Assembly (NCBI GenBank): GCA_030602785.1 | Contig: JAUVZB010000002.1 | Location: forward strand, 1-64,000 | DNA: 64,000 nucleotides | Source: Dehalococcoidia bacterium | Lineage (GTDB): Bacteria; Chloroflexota; Dehalococcoidia; GIF9; AB-539-J10 | Reading direction: 5' to 3' | Part shown: piece by piece, positions 38,403 to 49,059 of the stretch | Numbering within the stretch: the stretch's first letter is position 1 | Layout of the letters: each line of letters starts with the position of its first letter | Position numbers and translations under genes: made by a program | Notes under the pieces: generated by a model | The model's input: the letters and a program-made list of their open reading frames with translations, nothing else | Told to the model about the DNA's origin: nothing | The model's database searches: none

Positions 38403-39769
38403 GCGCTCTTAAAAAAACGTTCAACCGAGGTAATCGCTGACAGCGGCGACACCACGATGACGCGATCGCCCGTTTGGATGGGTGTCGTGTCCGGTGGAAT
38501 AATCACGTTGTCGCCACGAATCACGGCTCCCACCTTCGCACCCTTCGGCCAATCGATTTCTTCGACCGTCTGTTTGTTCACGCGCGCATTGGCGCCAACT
38601 ATGAATTCGATTACCTGCGCATCCTCCTTGCCCAGCAGGGCCACTGACACAGCTCTACCATGAAGGATATAGCGAGCTATTCTGCTCCCGCACAGCAGCA
38701 GAGGAGACAGGGCGACGTCCACTCCAACCGCCTCTGCGAGTGGTATGTATTCCGGCTTGTCCACGAGGACGATGTTCTTGGAGAGGCCCACGTTCTTCGC
38801 CACAAGGCCGGCCAGGATATTGAGAGCCTCATCCCCCGTGGCAGCGATGAACGCGTCCGACTGGGCGACGCCCTCATCGGAGAGGAGCTCACGGTCAGGG
38901 CCGGCACCCTGCACGACCACAGCGCGCTTCAATTTCGCGCTTATTTCCTGTGATCTTGCAAAGCTCTTCTCTATCAGTTTCACCTGAACGCCGCGCTTCT
39001 CAAGTGCCTCAGCAACATGGAAGCCAATCGTACCCCCTCCGAATATGACCACCCGCTTTGTGGGACGCCGCGGCACTTCGAAGATAGCGCCCAGCTCATC
39101 CATGTTCTTCTTGGCCGCCAGCAGGTGCAGGCGGTCGCCATTAGCCACGACCTCGTTCCCGGATGGAGTGAGCAGGTCCTCCCCCCGGCTGAGCATGGCG
39201 ACGACGCATGGCCTCGGAAAAGGAATCTGCTCCAGTGTCTTGCCCACAACAGTCGGGCTCACCGCCTTGAACTCCCGCAGCTGCACGCGGCCCTCTGCGA
39301 ACTCCTCCATTGATGTCACATAGAGGCCCGACAAGATCGAGACAATCTCGCGAGCAGCCTCGTGCTCGGGATTGACGAACAGGTCGACGCCAAGGCTCTT
39401 TGGACGCACAACCTTGCGCGGTCCATGCGGCGACTTCGCGCCGACAAGTAGATAGCTGGAAAACTCAGGGTTCCGCACCCTCGCCACGGTCTTCCTTGCA
39501 CCGAGTTCCTTCGCCATGAAACAGGTAATCATGTTGGTCTCATCCGCCCCTGTAACGGCGACAACGATATCCGCCCGCTGCACCTCAGCCTGCCATAGCA
39601 CCTTCGGGACAGCAGCATTCCCGACCACGACAGCCACGTCGAGTTGCCTGCGTGCCCGTTCCGCCACCTCCTCATCCTGCTCCACGACCACGATGTCCTG
39701 CTTCTCCCTCGAAAGAAGGCTAGCCAGATAGAAACCCGCGGCACCCGCCCCAACAACTACGATATACAT
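38399..39769 (-). CDS. trkA: TrkA, full-length K+ uptake regulator with two RCK units
   Basis: 456 residues: first RCK unit with MYIVVVGAGAAGFYLASLLSREKQDIVVVEQD, second with VVIFGGGTIGFHVAEALEKRGVQVKLIEK at about residue 230, each followed by an RCK_C domain (the last ends TPIQTGDRVIVVSPLSAITSVERFFK). This is the E. coli TrkA layout. Heads the K+ cluster; 144 bases without a gene separate it from recO. Confidence 0.93.
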   Translation of the reverse strand: MYIVVVGAGAAGFYLASLLSREKQDIVVVEQDEEVAERARRQLDVAVVVGNAAVPKVLWQAEVQRADIVVAVTGADETNMITCFMAKELGARKTVARVRNPEFSSYLLVGAKSPHGPRKVVRPKSLGVDLFVNPEHEAAREIVSILSGLYVTSMEEFAEGRVQLREFKAVSPTVVGKTLEQIPFPRPCVVAMLSRGEDLLTPSGNEVVANGDRLHLLAAKKNMDELGAIFEVPRRPTKRVVIFGGGTIGFHVAEALEKRGVQVKLIEKSFARSQEISAKLKRAVVVQGAGPDRELLSDEGVAQSDAFIAATGDEALNILAGLVAKNVGLSKNIVLVDKPEYIPLAEAVGVDVALSPLLLCGSRIARYILHGRAVSVALLGKEDAQVIEFIVGANARVNKQTVEEIDWPKGAKVGAVIRGDNVIIPPDTTPIQTGDRVIVVSPLSAITSVERFFKSA

Positions 39770-39913
39770 TTCATATCCCGAGAATCAGATTCTTGCATCG
39801 TGCTGCGCAGAAACAGGCATTGTGAGGTTTCCAGCGAGAAAGGAGAGAACACCACATCGCAAGGAGCGGGGCTGCTCCAACCTGACGGCATCGCCGCTAC
39901 CACTATGCAATAA

Positions 39914-40729
39914 TCACTCTGCTTCAAACCAACGCGGGATTGTAGAAGCTTCGGAGGTGCTTGTCAACAGGGCCTCTGACCTCAGCCTGACGAGCCATGC
40001 GCGTGACTTGATGTCACGCTGCAGAACGTTGCGCACGAATCGATAGACGTGCTCCTCAAGCTCGCAGGACAGTGCCGTTTCCATCTTGACCCTGCGCGCC
40101 ACATCAAGTCTACATTCGAGCCAGAATCTCAATACTTTCAATGCAGAGACGCTCAGCGCCTTCGCATCCGGACATGACCTCGCGCAGTCCGGGCACAGTG
40201 CTCCTCCCATAGCTGCGCTGAGGGAGTTCTCGACGGGTCTCAAGCTGGCCCCGCAGCTGACGCAGCATCCAAGAGAGGGGCGGAAGCCAATGTGATCGAG
40301 AAGCCGCAACTCGAAGAACCTCAGCACCGTATCATCACAACCGGCCCGGTCAATCTCCATCAACGCTTCAAGCAGGAACTCGAACAGCGGGCGATTGGGA
40401 GCGCCATCGACAGTCGAGGAGTCAACCAATTCACAGGCGTAGAGGCCACAGGACATCCGCCAGAGGTCGGTCTTCAGGTTGCTAAACGAGTCCAGGATAG
40501 TCGCCTGTGTGATGAGATCCAGCGCCCTGCGTCGAACACACTGGAAGCGTCCGTATGTGAGCATCTCCACAGATGGCCCAAGGCTGCTTCCCGGACGCCT
40601 AGCCCCCCTGGCCACGGCGCTGAACTTCCCCTCGTCCCGGGTGAACAGGGTGACGATCTTGTCTCTCTCACCGATGACGCCGTGCCTGAGGACAATGCCT
40701 TCGGCCTGATAGTCCCGGGAGCTGCCCAT
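39914..40729 (-). CDS. recO: DNA repair protein RecO
   Basis: 271 residues: N-terminal OB fold (YQAEGIVLRHGVIGERDKIVTLFTRDEGKFSAVARGARRPGSSL) and a C-terminal zinc site of the CVSCG...CPDC kind. RecO works with RecR in RecA loading. It follows recR by 9 nt and ends the dnaX-recR-recO run. Confidence 0.93.
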   Translation of the reverse strand: MGSSRDYQAEGIVLRHGVIGERDKIVTLFTRDEGKFSAVARGARRPGSSLGPSVEMLTYGRFQCVRRRALDLITQATILDSFSNLKTDLWRMSCGLYACELVDSSTVDGAPNRPLFEFLLEALMEIDRAGCDDTVLRFFELRLLDHIGFRPSLGCCVSCGASLRPVENSLSAAMGGALCPDCARSCPDAKALSVSALKVLRFWLECRLDVARRVKMETALSCELEEHVYRFVRNVLQRDIKSRAWLVRLRSEALLTSTSEASTIPRWFEAE

Positions 40730-40738
40730 ATGTCGCAG

Positions 40739-41338
40739 CTAGAACTCCTGTCGAGAGTTGATTGCCTGCCCGAGGGTCATTTCGTCCGCGTATTCCAGCT
40801 CAGCCCCATAGGGCAACCCACGGGCAAGCTTAGTCACCTTTATGCCTAAGGGTTCCACGAGTTGCCGAATATACATGGCCGTTGTCTCGCCCTCGACGGT
40901 AGGATTCGTGGCAAGAATCACCTCTTTCACCTCACCACTGTGCAGTCGCGGCACAAGCTCACGAATTCTGATGTCGTCGGGCCCGATACCCCGCGCCGGG
41001 CGCAGACAGCCATTCAGCACATGATAGAGACCATCAAGTTTCCCCGTCCGCTCCAGGGGAGGTATGTCCGAGGGCCTTTCGACGACGCAGATGACCGTCC
41101 GGTCACGCTGAGGGTCAGCGCAAATCGAGCACGGGTCACTGTCGGCTACATTGAAGCATTGGGAACAGAAGACCAGGCTGCCTTTAAGACTGAGGAGAGA
41201 TGCCGCCAACTCCTCGATCTCCGCATCAGGGCTGAGCAGCAGGTGATACGCAAGCCGCTGAGCGCTCTTCGGGCCCATCCCCGGCAGCTTGCTCAGCGCC
41301 TGTACGAGTCGTGCTATGGGTTCAGCAGTAATTGACAC
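40739..41338 (-). CDS. recR: Recombination protein RecR
   Basis: 199 residues: N-terminal HhH (IARLVQALSKLPGMGPKSAQRLAYHLL), zinc finger CSQCFNVADSDPCSIC, Toprim domain VICVVERPSDIPPLERTG and a C-terminal ATNPTVEGETTAMYI. GTG start at 41338. Just 41 bases separate it from dnaX, so the ybaB/efbC gene often found between them is absent. Confidence 0.95.
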   Translation of the reverse strand: MSITAEPIARLVQALSKLPGMGPKSAQRLAYHLLLSPDAEIEELAASLLSLKGSLVFCSQCFNVADSDPCSICADPQRDRTVICVVERPSDIPPLERTGKLDGLYHVLNGCLRPARGIGPDDIRIRELVPRLHSGEVKEVILATNPTVEGETTAMYIRQLVEPLGIKVTKLARGLPYGAELEYADEMTLGQAINSRQEF

Positions 41339-41379
41339 TATGGTGCCTGCTGTTCTCCTGCGCTATTCCGCTTCCGGCG

Positions 41380-43104
41380 TCAGCGTTTCGCCCGGGCGCC
41401 CATCCGCATTGCCGCCTCAACAAGCCCTCCGCTCTGCTTGCTGTCGGGACTGCTCCTGCCCTCATCCTGAGGTTGAAGGACGCACTTCACTTTGTACGGA
41501 TGCTCGTAGAACGCCTCGAGCCTCTCCTCAATGAGGTGGCGGTACTTCCCATCCTCCACCTTCTCCATGTGGAATTTATGAGAGAAGCGAAGCTCCAGCA
41601 CGTCATTCTCGACCGAGACCGGTTCACACGCGCTCCTGAGAATGGCATCCAGATTCCCCGTCGAGCCAAGTCCTCGCAGAGAGTCTACGTAGTCCTTCCA
41701 GCGGGCGCGTATCTGACCCAGTTCCCCTTCTACGGGTGGCTCCTCCCGGACGGACGCCGGCGCAGCAACCTCCCCGGCGGCTTCGATACCCGGCAGGTTG
41801 CTCTCAGAACTGTCCGGCTCAGGTGAAGGCAAAGTGGGTGGCTGGCTGGATACCGACGCAGAGACCGGTTCGTCACTACTCTTGACCGCACGGGCGCCGA
41901 CCGGGCCGGCAGGCTCAGAAGCGGCTTTCCCGGCGCGTTGTCCGGCTGTCGGCGCAGAAGGGGCCTGAACGGCCTTTCGTCCTCGACTGCCCTTCTCGGG
42001 GCTGCCCGGCACGGCGGATGGGCTTTGCGATGGCTGCGCGACGGAATCAACAAAGGCCAGCTCAAGGGCGAGTAACTGCTGAGACGCGTCCCTTGTAGTC
42101 GCTTCCGAGAACAAACGGGTCGCGAGCGCCAGGGAGTGGATAGTCGCGCCGTCTGCAATCCGCTTCAACTCCTCCCTGCGCTCCCGCCCCACTTCCACGA
42201 TATCCTCACACTCCGACTTCACCAGCAGGAGGTTGCGAAGAGTCGCGACCGTCTGGCGCCCAAACTGCCGCATGTCAACGCCGGAGTAGTTCGCCTCATA
42301 CAGGACACGCAGTCCTCCTGCGAGGTCACGGGCTATCATTCGCCCGGCCAGTCTCAACGCATACGTCTCGTCTGCCACCCCAAGCCCTACCCTGACTTCC
42401 TCTGAGCTGAGCTGCCGGCCGTGGCTTGCCAGTAGCCGCTGGACGACGTTCTCGGCGTCACGGAGACTGCCGTCGCCAGCCCTTGCCATCATCTCAAGGG
42501 CCTCATCTCCTGCTTCAATCCCCTCCCGCTCGCACACGAGCCTCAGCTTGGCCACTATCGCGTCGAGCGACAATCGTCGGAAGTTGAAGCACTGACAGCG
42601 AGACGCGATAGTCGGAATCACCTTGTGAAACTCGGTGGTTGCCAGCACGAACATGACGTGTTGCGGAGGTTCCTCCAGCGTCTTCAGCAAGGCATTCGAG
42701 GCAGCATCCGTCAGCATGTGCACCTCGTCGATGACGTACACCTTGCGCCGCAGGCTGCCCGGTGCGTAGCCGACCCGCTCCCTCAGTTGCCGGATGTCAT
42801 CGATGCCCCGGTTGCTCGCGGCATCAATCTCGATAACGTCAAGGCTGCGGCCTCTGGAGATGGAGGTGCAAGCTTCGCAGGTGTTGCACGGTTCGCCGTC
42901 GACCGGACTCAGACAGTTGACTGCTTTCGCCAGTATGCGGCCCGTGCTTGTCTTGCCGGTGCCGCGCGGGCCGCTGAACAGATACGCGTGGCCGACTCTG
43001 CCGGCACGGACAGCGTTCCTGAGCGTAGTGGTGACCACTTCCTGCCCCACGACCTCCGCCAGCGTCTGCGGCCGCCACTTGCGATAGAGGACTTCCGATG
43101 ACAT
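41380..43104 (-). CDS. dnaX: DNA polymerase III subunits gamma/tau
   Basis: 574 residues: AAA+ ATPase core (YRKWRPQTLAEVVGQE, Walker A GPRGTGKTSTGR, zinc-binding CxxxxxxxCxxC in CLSPVDGEPCNTCEAC, DEVHMLT, sensor ATTEFHKVIPTIASRCQ) and a proline/serine-rich linker at about 360-470 before a small C-terminal domain. Clamp loader. Expressed from a TTGGGT-17-TATAAT promoter with a leader of less than 10 nt. No obvious slippery A-run for gamma production was seen. Confidence 0.95.
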   Translation of the reverse strand: MSSEVLYRKWRPQTLAEVVGQEVVTTTLRNAVRAGRVGHAYLFSGPRGTGKTSTGRILAKAVNCLSPVDGEPCNTCEACTSISRGRSLDVIEIDAASNRGIDDIRQLRERVGYAPGSLRRKVYVIDEVHMLTDAASNALLKTLEEPPQHVMFVLATTEFHKVIPTIASRCQCFNFRRLSLDAIVAKLRLVCEREGIEAGDEALEMMARAGDGSLRDAENVVQRLLASHGRQLSSEEVRVGLGVADETYALRLAGRMIARDLAGGLRVLYEANYSGVDMRQFGRQTVATLRNLLLVKSECEDIVEVGRERREELKRIADGATIHSLALATRLFSEATTRDASQQLLALELAFVDSVAQPSQSPSAVPGSPEKGSRGRKAVQAPSAPTAGQRAGKAASEPAGPVGARAVKSSDEPVSASVSSQPPTLPSPEPDSSESNLPGIEAAGEVAAPASVREEPPVEGELGQIRARWKDYVDSLRGLGSTGNLDAILRSACEPVSVENDVLELRFSHKFHMEKVEDGKYRHLIEERLEAFYEHPYKVKCVLQPQDEGRSSPDSKQSGGLVEAAMRMGARAKR

Positions 43105-43119
43105 CGTGTTGATGGGACT

Positions 43120-43148
43120 ATTATAGAGACAACGGGCAGCAAACCCAA
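43120..43148 (-). promoter_or_regulatory. dnaX promoter
   Basis: Minus strand TTGGGT (43148-43143), 17-bp spacer, TATAAT (43125-43120). The ATG at 43104 is 15 nt beyond the -10 box, leaving a leader of about 8 nt with no ribosome site. Confidence 0.7.
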
Positions 43149-43170
43149 CGCCTGAACTGGAACGCTTGCT

Positions 43171-43977
43171 CTATGCGCTGGATTCCAGAAGCGAAATACT
43201 GGCGTCGAAGTCGCGGGAGAGCGCATCCATGAGCCGCTCGATTGTCGGCCGCAACTCGGGCGGGGCGGAGTCCAGGGCACACTGGAGCAACTGCAGTGCT
43301 CCTGCACGGTCCGTGCTCAGGGCCTCCTCGAGGCTCATCTCCGAACCGGCAGCGCTATGCGCGGCCAGAACGTCGGAAATCTCACTATCAATATCAAGGG
43401 ATTCGAACAACGCGCCCGTGCACATCTGTGCTACCAGCTGCGTGACCTCGCCGGCCAGCAGGACCACGGTATCGGAGTCCCCCCGGCTTGCCATTGTCGT
43501 CATCTCGTCGAGCCGGCACTCGGCGAACTCCAGTTGCAGTTGCGCTCTATCCAAATCCGAGACTGCAAGCATCACCCGTGCCTGCTCTGTGGCAGTCTTC
43601 ATCGGATAGAAGAAGCCGTTCGGGAGGGAATCCACCGATGCAGCCAGGAGCCCCATCCCGGCGAGGCTAACCACCAGCACTGTCGCCATCGCTGTCACCC
43701 AACGCCTCTGCCACCACATGAACAGGAAGCCGGGTCGCGATTCCTTGCGCGCAAGTCTCGAGAAGAAGAGGCTCCTGACCCAGGTCCTTGAAGCTTGCCT
43801 GAACTCGGGCGAGGGCTCGACAGCACCGAGTTGCTGAACAACGAGCGTACTTGTCTCCAGAAGCGGGCCCAGGACCTCGGAAAGGTCCAGGTCGCGGACG
43901 GCGCACGCGGATGTCTCCTCGCCGGATATCAGCCGGTCGACATACTGGTCGAACAGTTCATGCATCGCGTCAGTCAT
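43171..43977 (-). CDS. DUF5667-type membrane protein, probable sigma-factor partner
   Basis: 268 residues: cytoplasmic N-terminal part of about 90 residues, one membrane helix (WVTAMATVLVVSLAGMGLLAAS, about 91-112), then an outside domain with DSLPNGFFYPMKTATEQARVMLAVSDLDRAQLQLEFAECRLDEM, the DUF5667 pattern seen beside sigma factors in Actinobacteria and Chloroflexota. It starts inside the sigma stop codon (ATGA), so it most likely acts as an anti-sigma factor or sensor for that sigma. No zinc-binding HxxxCxxC motif is present. Confidence 0.78.
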   Translation of the reverse strand: MTDAMHELFDQYVDRLISGEETSACAVRDLDLSEVLGPLLETSTLVVQQLGAVEPSPEFRQASRTWVRSLFFSRLARKESRPGFLFMWWQRRWVTAMATVLVVSLAGMGLLAASVDSLPNGFFYPMKTATEQARVMLAVSDLDRAQLQLEFAECRLDEMTTMASRGDSDTVVLLAGEVTQLVAQMCTGALFESLDIDSEISDVLAAHSAAGSEMSLEEALSTDRAGALQLLQCALDSAPPELRPTIERLMDALSRDFDASISLLESSA

Positions 43978-44513
43978 GCCGGTTGCCCCATCAGTTTTCG
44001 CAGAGACGCTATACCGTTGTACTGCAGCGCCTTGACCGTTCCTGTGCTCTTCCCGAGCGCGCTCGCCACCTCGGTAGTCGAGAGTCCCGCTCCGAAGCGC
44101 AGCCAGATAACCTCTCGCTGAGCGGGAGACAGTCTGCTTATGTTGTGTCTCACCTTTTCCAACTGCAGGTTGTGCTCCGCTATTTCCGCCGGGTCCGGAT
44201 CATCCAGCGACAGAACGGTCTCGTCAGAATCTACCCTCTCAACCCGCTTCTCCCTGCGGATATGGTCAATCATCTTGTTGTGAGCAATCCGAAAGAGCCA
44301 TGAGGCGAAAGGCACGTTCCTCCACTGGAAGGAGCCAATCGCTTCGAGCACCTTCGCAAACACCTCCTGCGTAAGGTCCTCAGCCTCCGCCTGATTGCCC
44401 AACCTGACATACAGGTAACGATAGACGCGGTCAAAATTGCTCTCGTAGAGCTGACCGAACGCATCAGCATCGCCCTGGACTGCCCTGGTAACAAGGTCCT
44501 GTTCAACAGACAT
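43974..44513 (-). CDS. Extracytoplasmic-function-like RNA polymerase sigma factor
   Basis: 179 residues with region 2 (NFDRVYRYLYVRLGNQAEAEDLTQEVFAKVLEAIGSF) and region 4 (ISRLSPAQREVIWLRFGAGLSTTEVASALGKSTGTVKALQYNGIASLRKLM). Regions 1 and 3 are missing, as expected for ECF factors. It directs transcription of a small regulon in response to a signal relayed by the DUF5667 protein. A palindrome overlaps its -10 box, suggesting self-regulation or repression. Confidence 0.9.
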   Translation of the reverse strand: MSVEQDLVTRAVQGDADAFGQLYESNFDRVYRYLYVRLGNQAEAEDLTQEVFAKVLEAIGSFQWRNVPFASWLFRIAHNKMIDHIRREKRVERVDSDETVLSLDDPDPAEIAEHNLQLEKVRHNISRLSPAQREVIWLRFGAGLSTTEVASALGKSTGTVKALQYNGIASLRKLMGQPA

Positions 44514-44516
44514 CGT

Positions 44517-44532
44517 ATAGACGTCTATTATA
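44517..44532 (-). promoter_or_regulatory. Sigma gene promoter -10 with overlapping palindrome
   Basis: Minus-strand TATAAT at 44532-44527 overlaps a perfect 12-bp palindrome ATAGACGTCTAT at 44517-44528. The ATG at 44513 is 3 nt beyond the palindrome. No consensus -35. A dimeric regulator bound here would block or shape transcription start. Confidence 0.5.
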
Positions 44533-44767
44533 AGGCAAACGAGACAGCATCACGTCAGGTTTAGGTGAAGTCCGCACAACCAGCCCCTCCCCGAGCCACA
44601 TTGCCATCTTGCCCCCACACAATCCACCAGGGAGAGTGCACGGCGGGTGCACCACAATGATTCAATGCTGCCCCGATTGCAGGGCGATGACATCATTCGG
44701 ACCCAAACGGGCGGGATACCGTTGTCCGGTGCTTTCCTGTGAGTTCCCGGAGGGCAGAGAACGCTAG

Positions 44768-44793
44768 AGGAGCGCGGGTTGCCCCGCGCTCCT
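44768..44793 (-). terminator. Strong hairpin downstream of gap
   Basis: An 11-bp perfect stem AGGAGCGCGGG / CCCGCGCTCCT with loop TTGC, 67 bases beyond the GAPDH stop. No U-tract on the minus strand. The rest of the 347-base gap (44514-44860) between the sigma gene and gap contains no supported gene. Confidence 0.5.
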
Positions 44794-44860
44794 GTTGTTG
44801 TGGCCAATCCCGCGGCAATGCCGCGCCGCGCTCAAGCCCGGCCGAGCCGGCCCTGTCGCT

Positions 44861-45874
44861 TCAGAGGCCCTTGTTAGCCACGAAGACAGCGAGATCGGCG
44901 ATCCTGCAGCTGTAACCCCACTCGTTGTCGTACCACGCGAGCACTTTCACCATGGTGTCATCAAGGACCAGGGTGCTCAGGCTATCGAAGATCGAACTCG
45001 CAGAGGAGGCCCGGAAATCACTGCTAACAAGCGGCTCATCACAGTACTCGAGTATTCCCTTCAAGCTGCCCTCAGCCGCCTGGCGCAAGGCCCCGTTGAC
45101 ATCCTCGACAGTCACACCCTTCTTCATATCCGCCACGAAGTCAACGAGCGAGACCGTCGGAGTCGGTACGCGCACGGCGAGCCCGTGCAGCTTGCCTGCC
45201 AGCTCGGGTATGACAACACCTACCATGCGCGCGGCGCCGGTCGTAGTGGGAATCAGGTTGACCGCAGCCGACCGCGCACGGCGAAGGTCCTTGTGGAAGA
45301 CGTCCAGGATCTTCTGGTCGTTCGTGTAGGAGTGTATCGTCGTCATCAGCCCTCTGCTGATGCCGAAGCGTTCGTGCAGGACCTTTACAACAGGCGCAAT
45401 GCAGTTCGTCGTGCATGATGCGTTCGAGATGATGTGATGCCTGGACGGGTCGTACTGCTCTTCATTCACGCCAGGCACGATAGTCACGTCTTCGTTCTTC
45501 GCGGGCGCCGAGATGATGACCTTCCTGGCGCCGCCGGCTATGTGCGCGGCAGCCTTCTCTCCATCGGTGAAGAGCCCGGTCGACTCCAGTACGATGCCAA
45601 CTCCCATGTCCCCCCACGGAATCCGGGAGGGGTCGCGCTCAGCAAAGACGCGAATCTCCTTGCCATCAACGACGATGGCATTCTCTCGCGCCTCGACAGT
45701 TCCGCGGTACCTCCCGTAGTTGCTGTCGTACTTGAAGAGATGCGCGTTGGTCGCCGCGTCGGTCAAGTCGTTGACGGCCACTACCTCGAGCTCGTCCCCG
45801 GCCCTCTCTTTCATCGCCTTGAATGCCAGACGACCGATTCGGCCAAATCCATTGATTCCAATCCTGACTGTCAT
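44861..45874 (-). CDS. gap: Glyceraldehyde-3-phosphate dehydrogenase, type I
   Basis: 337 residues beginning [21 protein letters not shown] (NAD-binding GFGRIGR) with the catalytic cysteine in [13 protein letters not shown]. Converts glyceraldehyde-3-phosphate to 1,3-bisphosphoglycerate. The ATG at 45874 has TGGAGG about 10 nt upstream. Last gene of the SLOG-eno-MBL-gap unit, 19 nt after the metallo-beta-lactamase gene. Confidence 0.96.
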   Translation of the reverse strand: MTVRIGINGFGRIGRLAFKAMKERAGDELEVVAVNDLTDAATNAHLFKYDSNYGRYRGTVEARENAIVVDGKEIRVFAERDPSRIPWGDMGVGIVLESTGLFTDGEKAAAHIAGGARKVIISAPAKNEDVTIVPGVNEEQYDPSRHHIISNASCTTNCIAPVVKVLHERFGISRGLMTTIHSYTNDQKILDVFHKDLRRARSAAVNLIPTTTGAARMVGVVIPELAGKLHGLAVRVPTPTVSLVDFVADMKKGVTVEDVNGALRQAAEGSLKGILEYCDEPLVSSDFRASSASSIFDSLSTLVLDDTMVKVLAWYDNEWGYSCRIADLAVFVANKGL

Positions 45875-45893
45875 GCTTGTACCTCCAGGTAAA

Positions 45894-46886
45894 CTACTTC
45901 GATAGGTACGTTGTCGTACCATTTCGTTCAAGGGCTGCGACTTTCCCCTCCTCCACCAGACGTCTGAGCCAGGCAATAACCTCACATACGGCGGCCCGTC
46001 GCTCGCGGAACCCGAGGTCGTCGTAGGACACATCCCCCTCACCGGGTCTCCACCCTATCTCGCGCGCGATGTCACATGCGGTCTTCAACCCATCGTCCAG
46101 CACCTCCGCTATCTGGCGCTGCATCGCTGCGTGCCGACGGAGGATCTCCTCTGACCGTATCGTCAGGCTGTTGAAGACAGGACCATGACCCGGGAATACG
46201 AAGCTCACGGGCTTCTCGAGGACATACTCCAACGACCGCGCATAGTCTCCAGCGGGGTCGCTGCCGGACTGTGGATGCACCCCGATTCGGGGCACGGCAT
46301 CGAACATGACATGGTCTCCGCAGAACAACCGCCGTTTGCGGGAGTCGTACAGACAGATGTGCCCGGGAGAGTGTCCCGGCGTGTGAAGTATTTCCAGCTG
46401 AAATGTTCCATTGGAGATGGTGTCCCCGTCCTCCACAAGAACATCGGGGTGAATTGGAGTGACGAACCGTGCGATCCGCGCTGACGCATCGCGCATCCGG
46501 GCCGCCTCTTCGGATGGCACCCCGTTTGAGACAAGCATGTTCTCGAGTGCTTCCGCCAGTTGGCGGTAATCCACATACCTTGAATCAATCAGGGAGGCCT
46601 CGATCCGGTGCATCACGATTTTCGCCCCACAGAGCTCTCTGAGCTTCGCGGCGAGGCCGAAGTGGTCCGGGTGAATGTGAGTCACCACAATCCAGTTGAT
46701 ATCATCGAACGAGAGCCGCTCAAGCCGCAACTCCTCTCTGAACGCCCAGACCGCCTCCGAGCTGTCCCAGCCGCAATCCACGAGGATATTGCCCTTGCTG
46801 CCTTCAATGACGTACACATTGGTGAACCGCTCCATTCCCTCGGGGAACGGAATCTTCAGCTGGTGCACGCCCGCGACGATTTCCAC
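45894..46886 (-). CDS. Metallo-beta-lactamase-fold hydrolase (LACTB2-like)
   Basis: 330 residues with a complete metal site: THIHPDHFG (HxHxDH), [16 protein letters not shown] and the later PGHGP. A C-terminal winged-helix-like segment of about 80 residues ([30 protein letters not shown]...[29 protein letters not shown]) is the layout of the LACTB2/glyoxalase II-like group. It lies between eno and gap with 6 and 19 nt spacing. Substrate unknown; thioester (glyoxalase II-type) or nuclease activity would both fit the fold. Confidence 0.87.
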   Translation of the reverse strand: MEIVAGVHQLKIPFPEGMERFTNVYVIEGSKGNILVDCGWDSSEAVWAFREELRLERLSFDDINWIVVTHIHPDHFGLAAKLRELCGAKIVMHRIEASLIDSRYVDYRQLAEALENMLVSNGVPSEEAARMRDASARIARFVTPIHPDVLVEDGDTISNGTFQLEILHTPGHSPGHICLYDSRKRRLFCGDHVMFDAVPRIGVHPQSGSDPAGDYARSLEYVLEKPVSFVFPGHGPVFNSLTIRSEEILRRHAAMQRQIAEVLDDGLKTACDIAREIGWRPGEGDVSYDDLGFRERRAAVCEVIAWLRRLVEEGKVAALERNGTTTYLSK

Positions 46887-46892
46887 GACAGA

Positions 46893-48200
<1,308 letters not shown>

Positions 48201-48680
48201 TCACTCCTTTTCATCCGCGAGACTCAAGGCCAGATTCACGGCCTCCTCGGCAGTGGGCACTTCAGCCACCGGATTGGGGCCGGTGCCACCCTGCGCAAGA
48301 CTCCACGAGCCGATGCCGACAACCGGGATGTCAGAGTTGAGGGCAAAGGCCATCTCGGCCAGCGTGCCGTACGCCCCTCCAATGGCAATCACAGCCTGAG
48401 AAGAACGCACAACTGCCATGTTCCGGGCCTGGCCGACCCCGGTCGCTATGGGCAGCGACACCCATTCGTTGGCAGACCGTCTGTCATTTCCCGGCAGTAT
48501 ACCTACCGTGAACCCTTCACGGGAACGCGCCCCGCGACACACGGCTTCCATCACTCCACCAAGACCTCCGCACACCACTATTGCTCCACGCCCGGCGAGT
48601 AGAGAGCCCACTTCCTCCGCGAGCGCCTCTTCCCGGGGAGAACAGACAGACCTCCCTATCACGGCGATGACGGGCGGCAT
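48201..48680 (-). CDS. SLOG/TIGR00725-type Rossmann protein (LOG-like)
   Basis: 159 residues: MPPVIAVIGRSVCSPREEALAEEVGSLLAGRGAIVVCGGLGGVMEAVCRGAR and a second glycine-rich block VVRSSQAVIAIGGAYGTLAEMAFAL. This is the nucleotide-binding pattern of TIGR00725 proteins, related to lysine decarboxylase-like LOG and DprA folds (GGxGT). Function unknown, possibly nucleotide or nucleoside handling. Six nt before eno. TAGTAT ending 7 nt before the ATG suggests a near-leaderless operon start. Confidence 0.8.
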   Translation of the reverse strand: MPPVIAVIGRSVCSPREEALAEEVGSLLAGRGAIVVCGGLGGVMEAVCRGARSREGFTVGILPGNDRRSANEWVSLPIATGVGQARNMAVVRSSQAVIAIGGAYGTLAEMAFALNSDIPVVGIGSWSLAQGGTGPNPVAEVPTAEEAVNLALSLADEKE

Positions 48681-49059
48681 GGCGCCTATACTACACTACT
48701 CATAGATTCTCTCACACACTCCTTCCGAAGCCCGGCCTGCGACAATTCCCGCTGCCAGAGGAGGACGCGTGTGGTCTGATGCAGCGGCGCTTCAAGAACC
48801 GCCCGTTTTCAAGGTAGTGTTCCACGGAACGTTGCGGCAGTCCGGTTGCGTGGGCCAGTCGCCCATGTCATCGCGGCGGGCGCGGCCGGTCATCGCCTGA
48901 ACGCACTCTCTCACGCCCGGTCCACTTATGTTCCTTTCGGCAACGTCTTTTCTAACGCAATTCGCCAATGGCGCGCCCCATCCAAACCACAACGAAGGGA
49001 GAGGACGTTTCCGCCGGACAACAACAGCCACAACGGCCCGCAGCTTCGACTCAACGTGT
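48681..49059. other. Intergenic stretch without a supported gene
   Basis: 379 bases between the SLOG-like gene and the radical SAM gene. Open frames exist but have no ribosome site or recognisable product. No tRNA-like cloverleaf or strong hairpin was seen. Confidence 0.5.
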
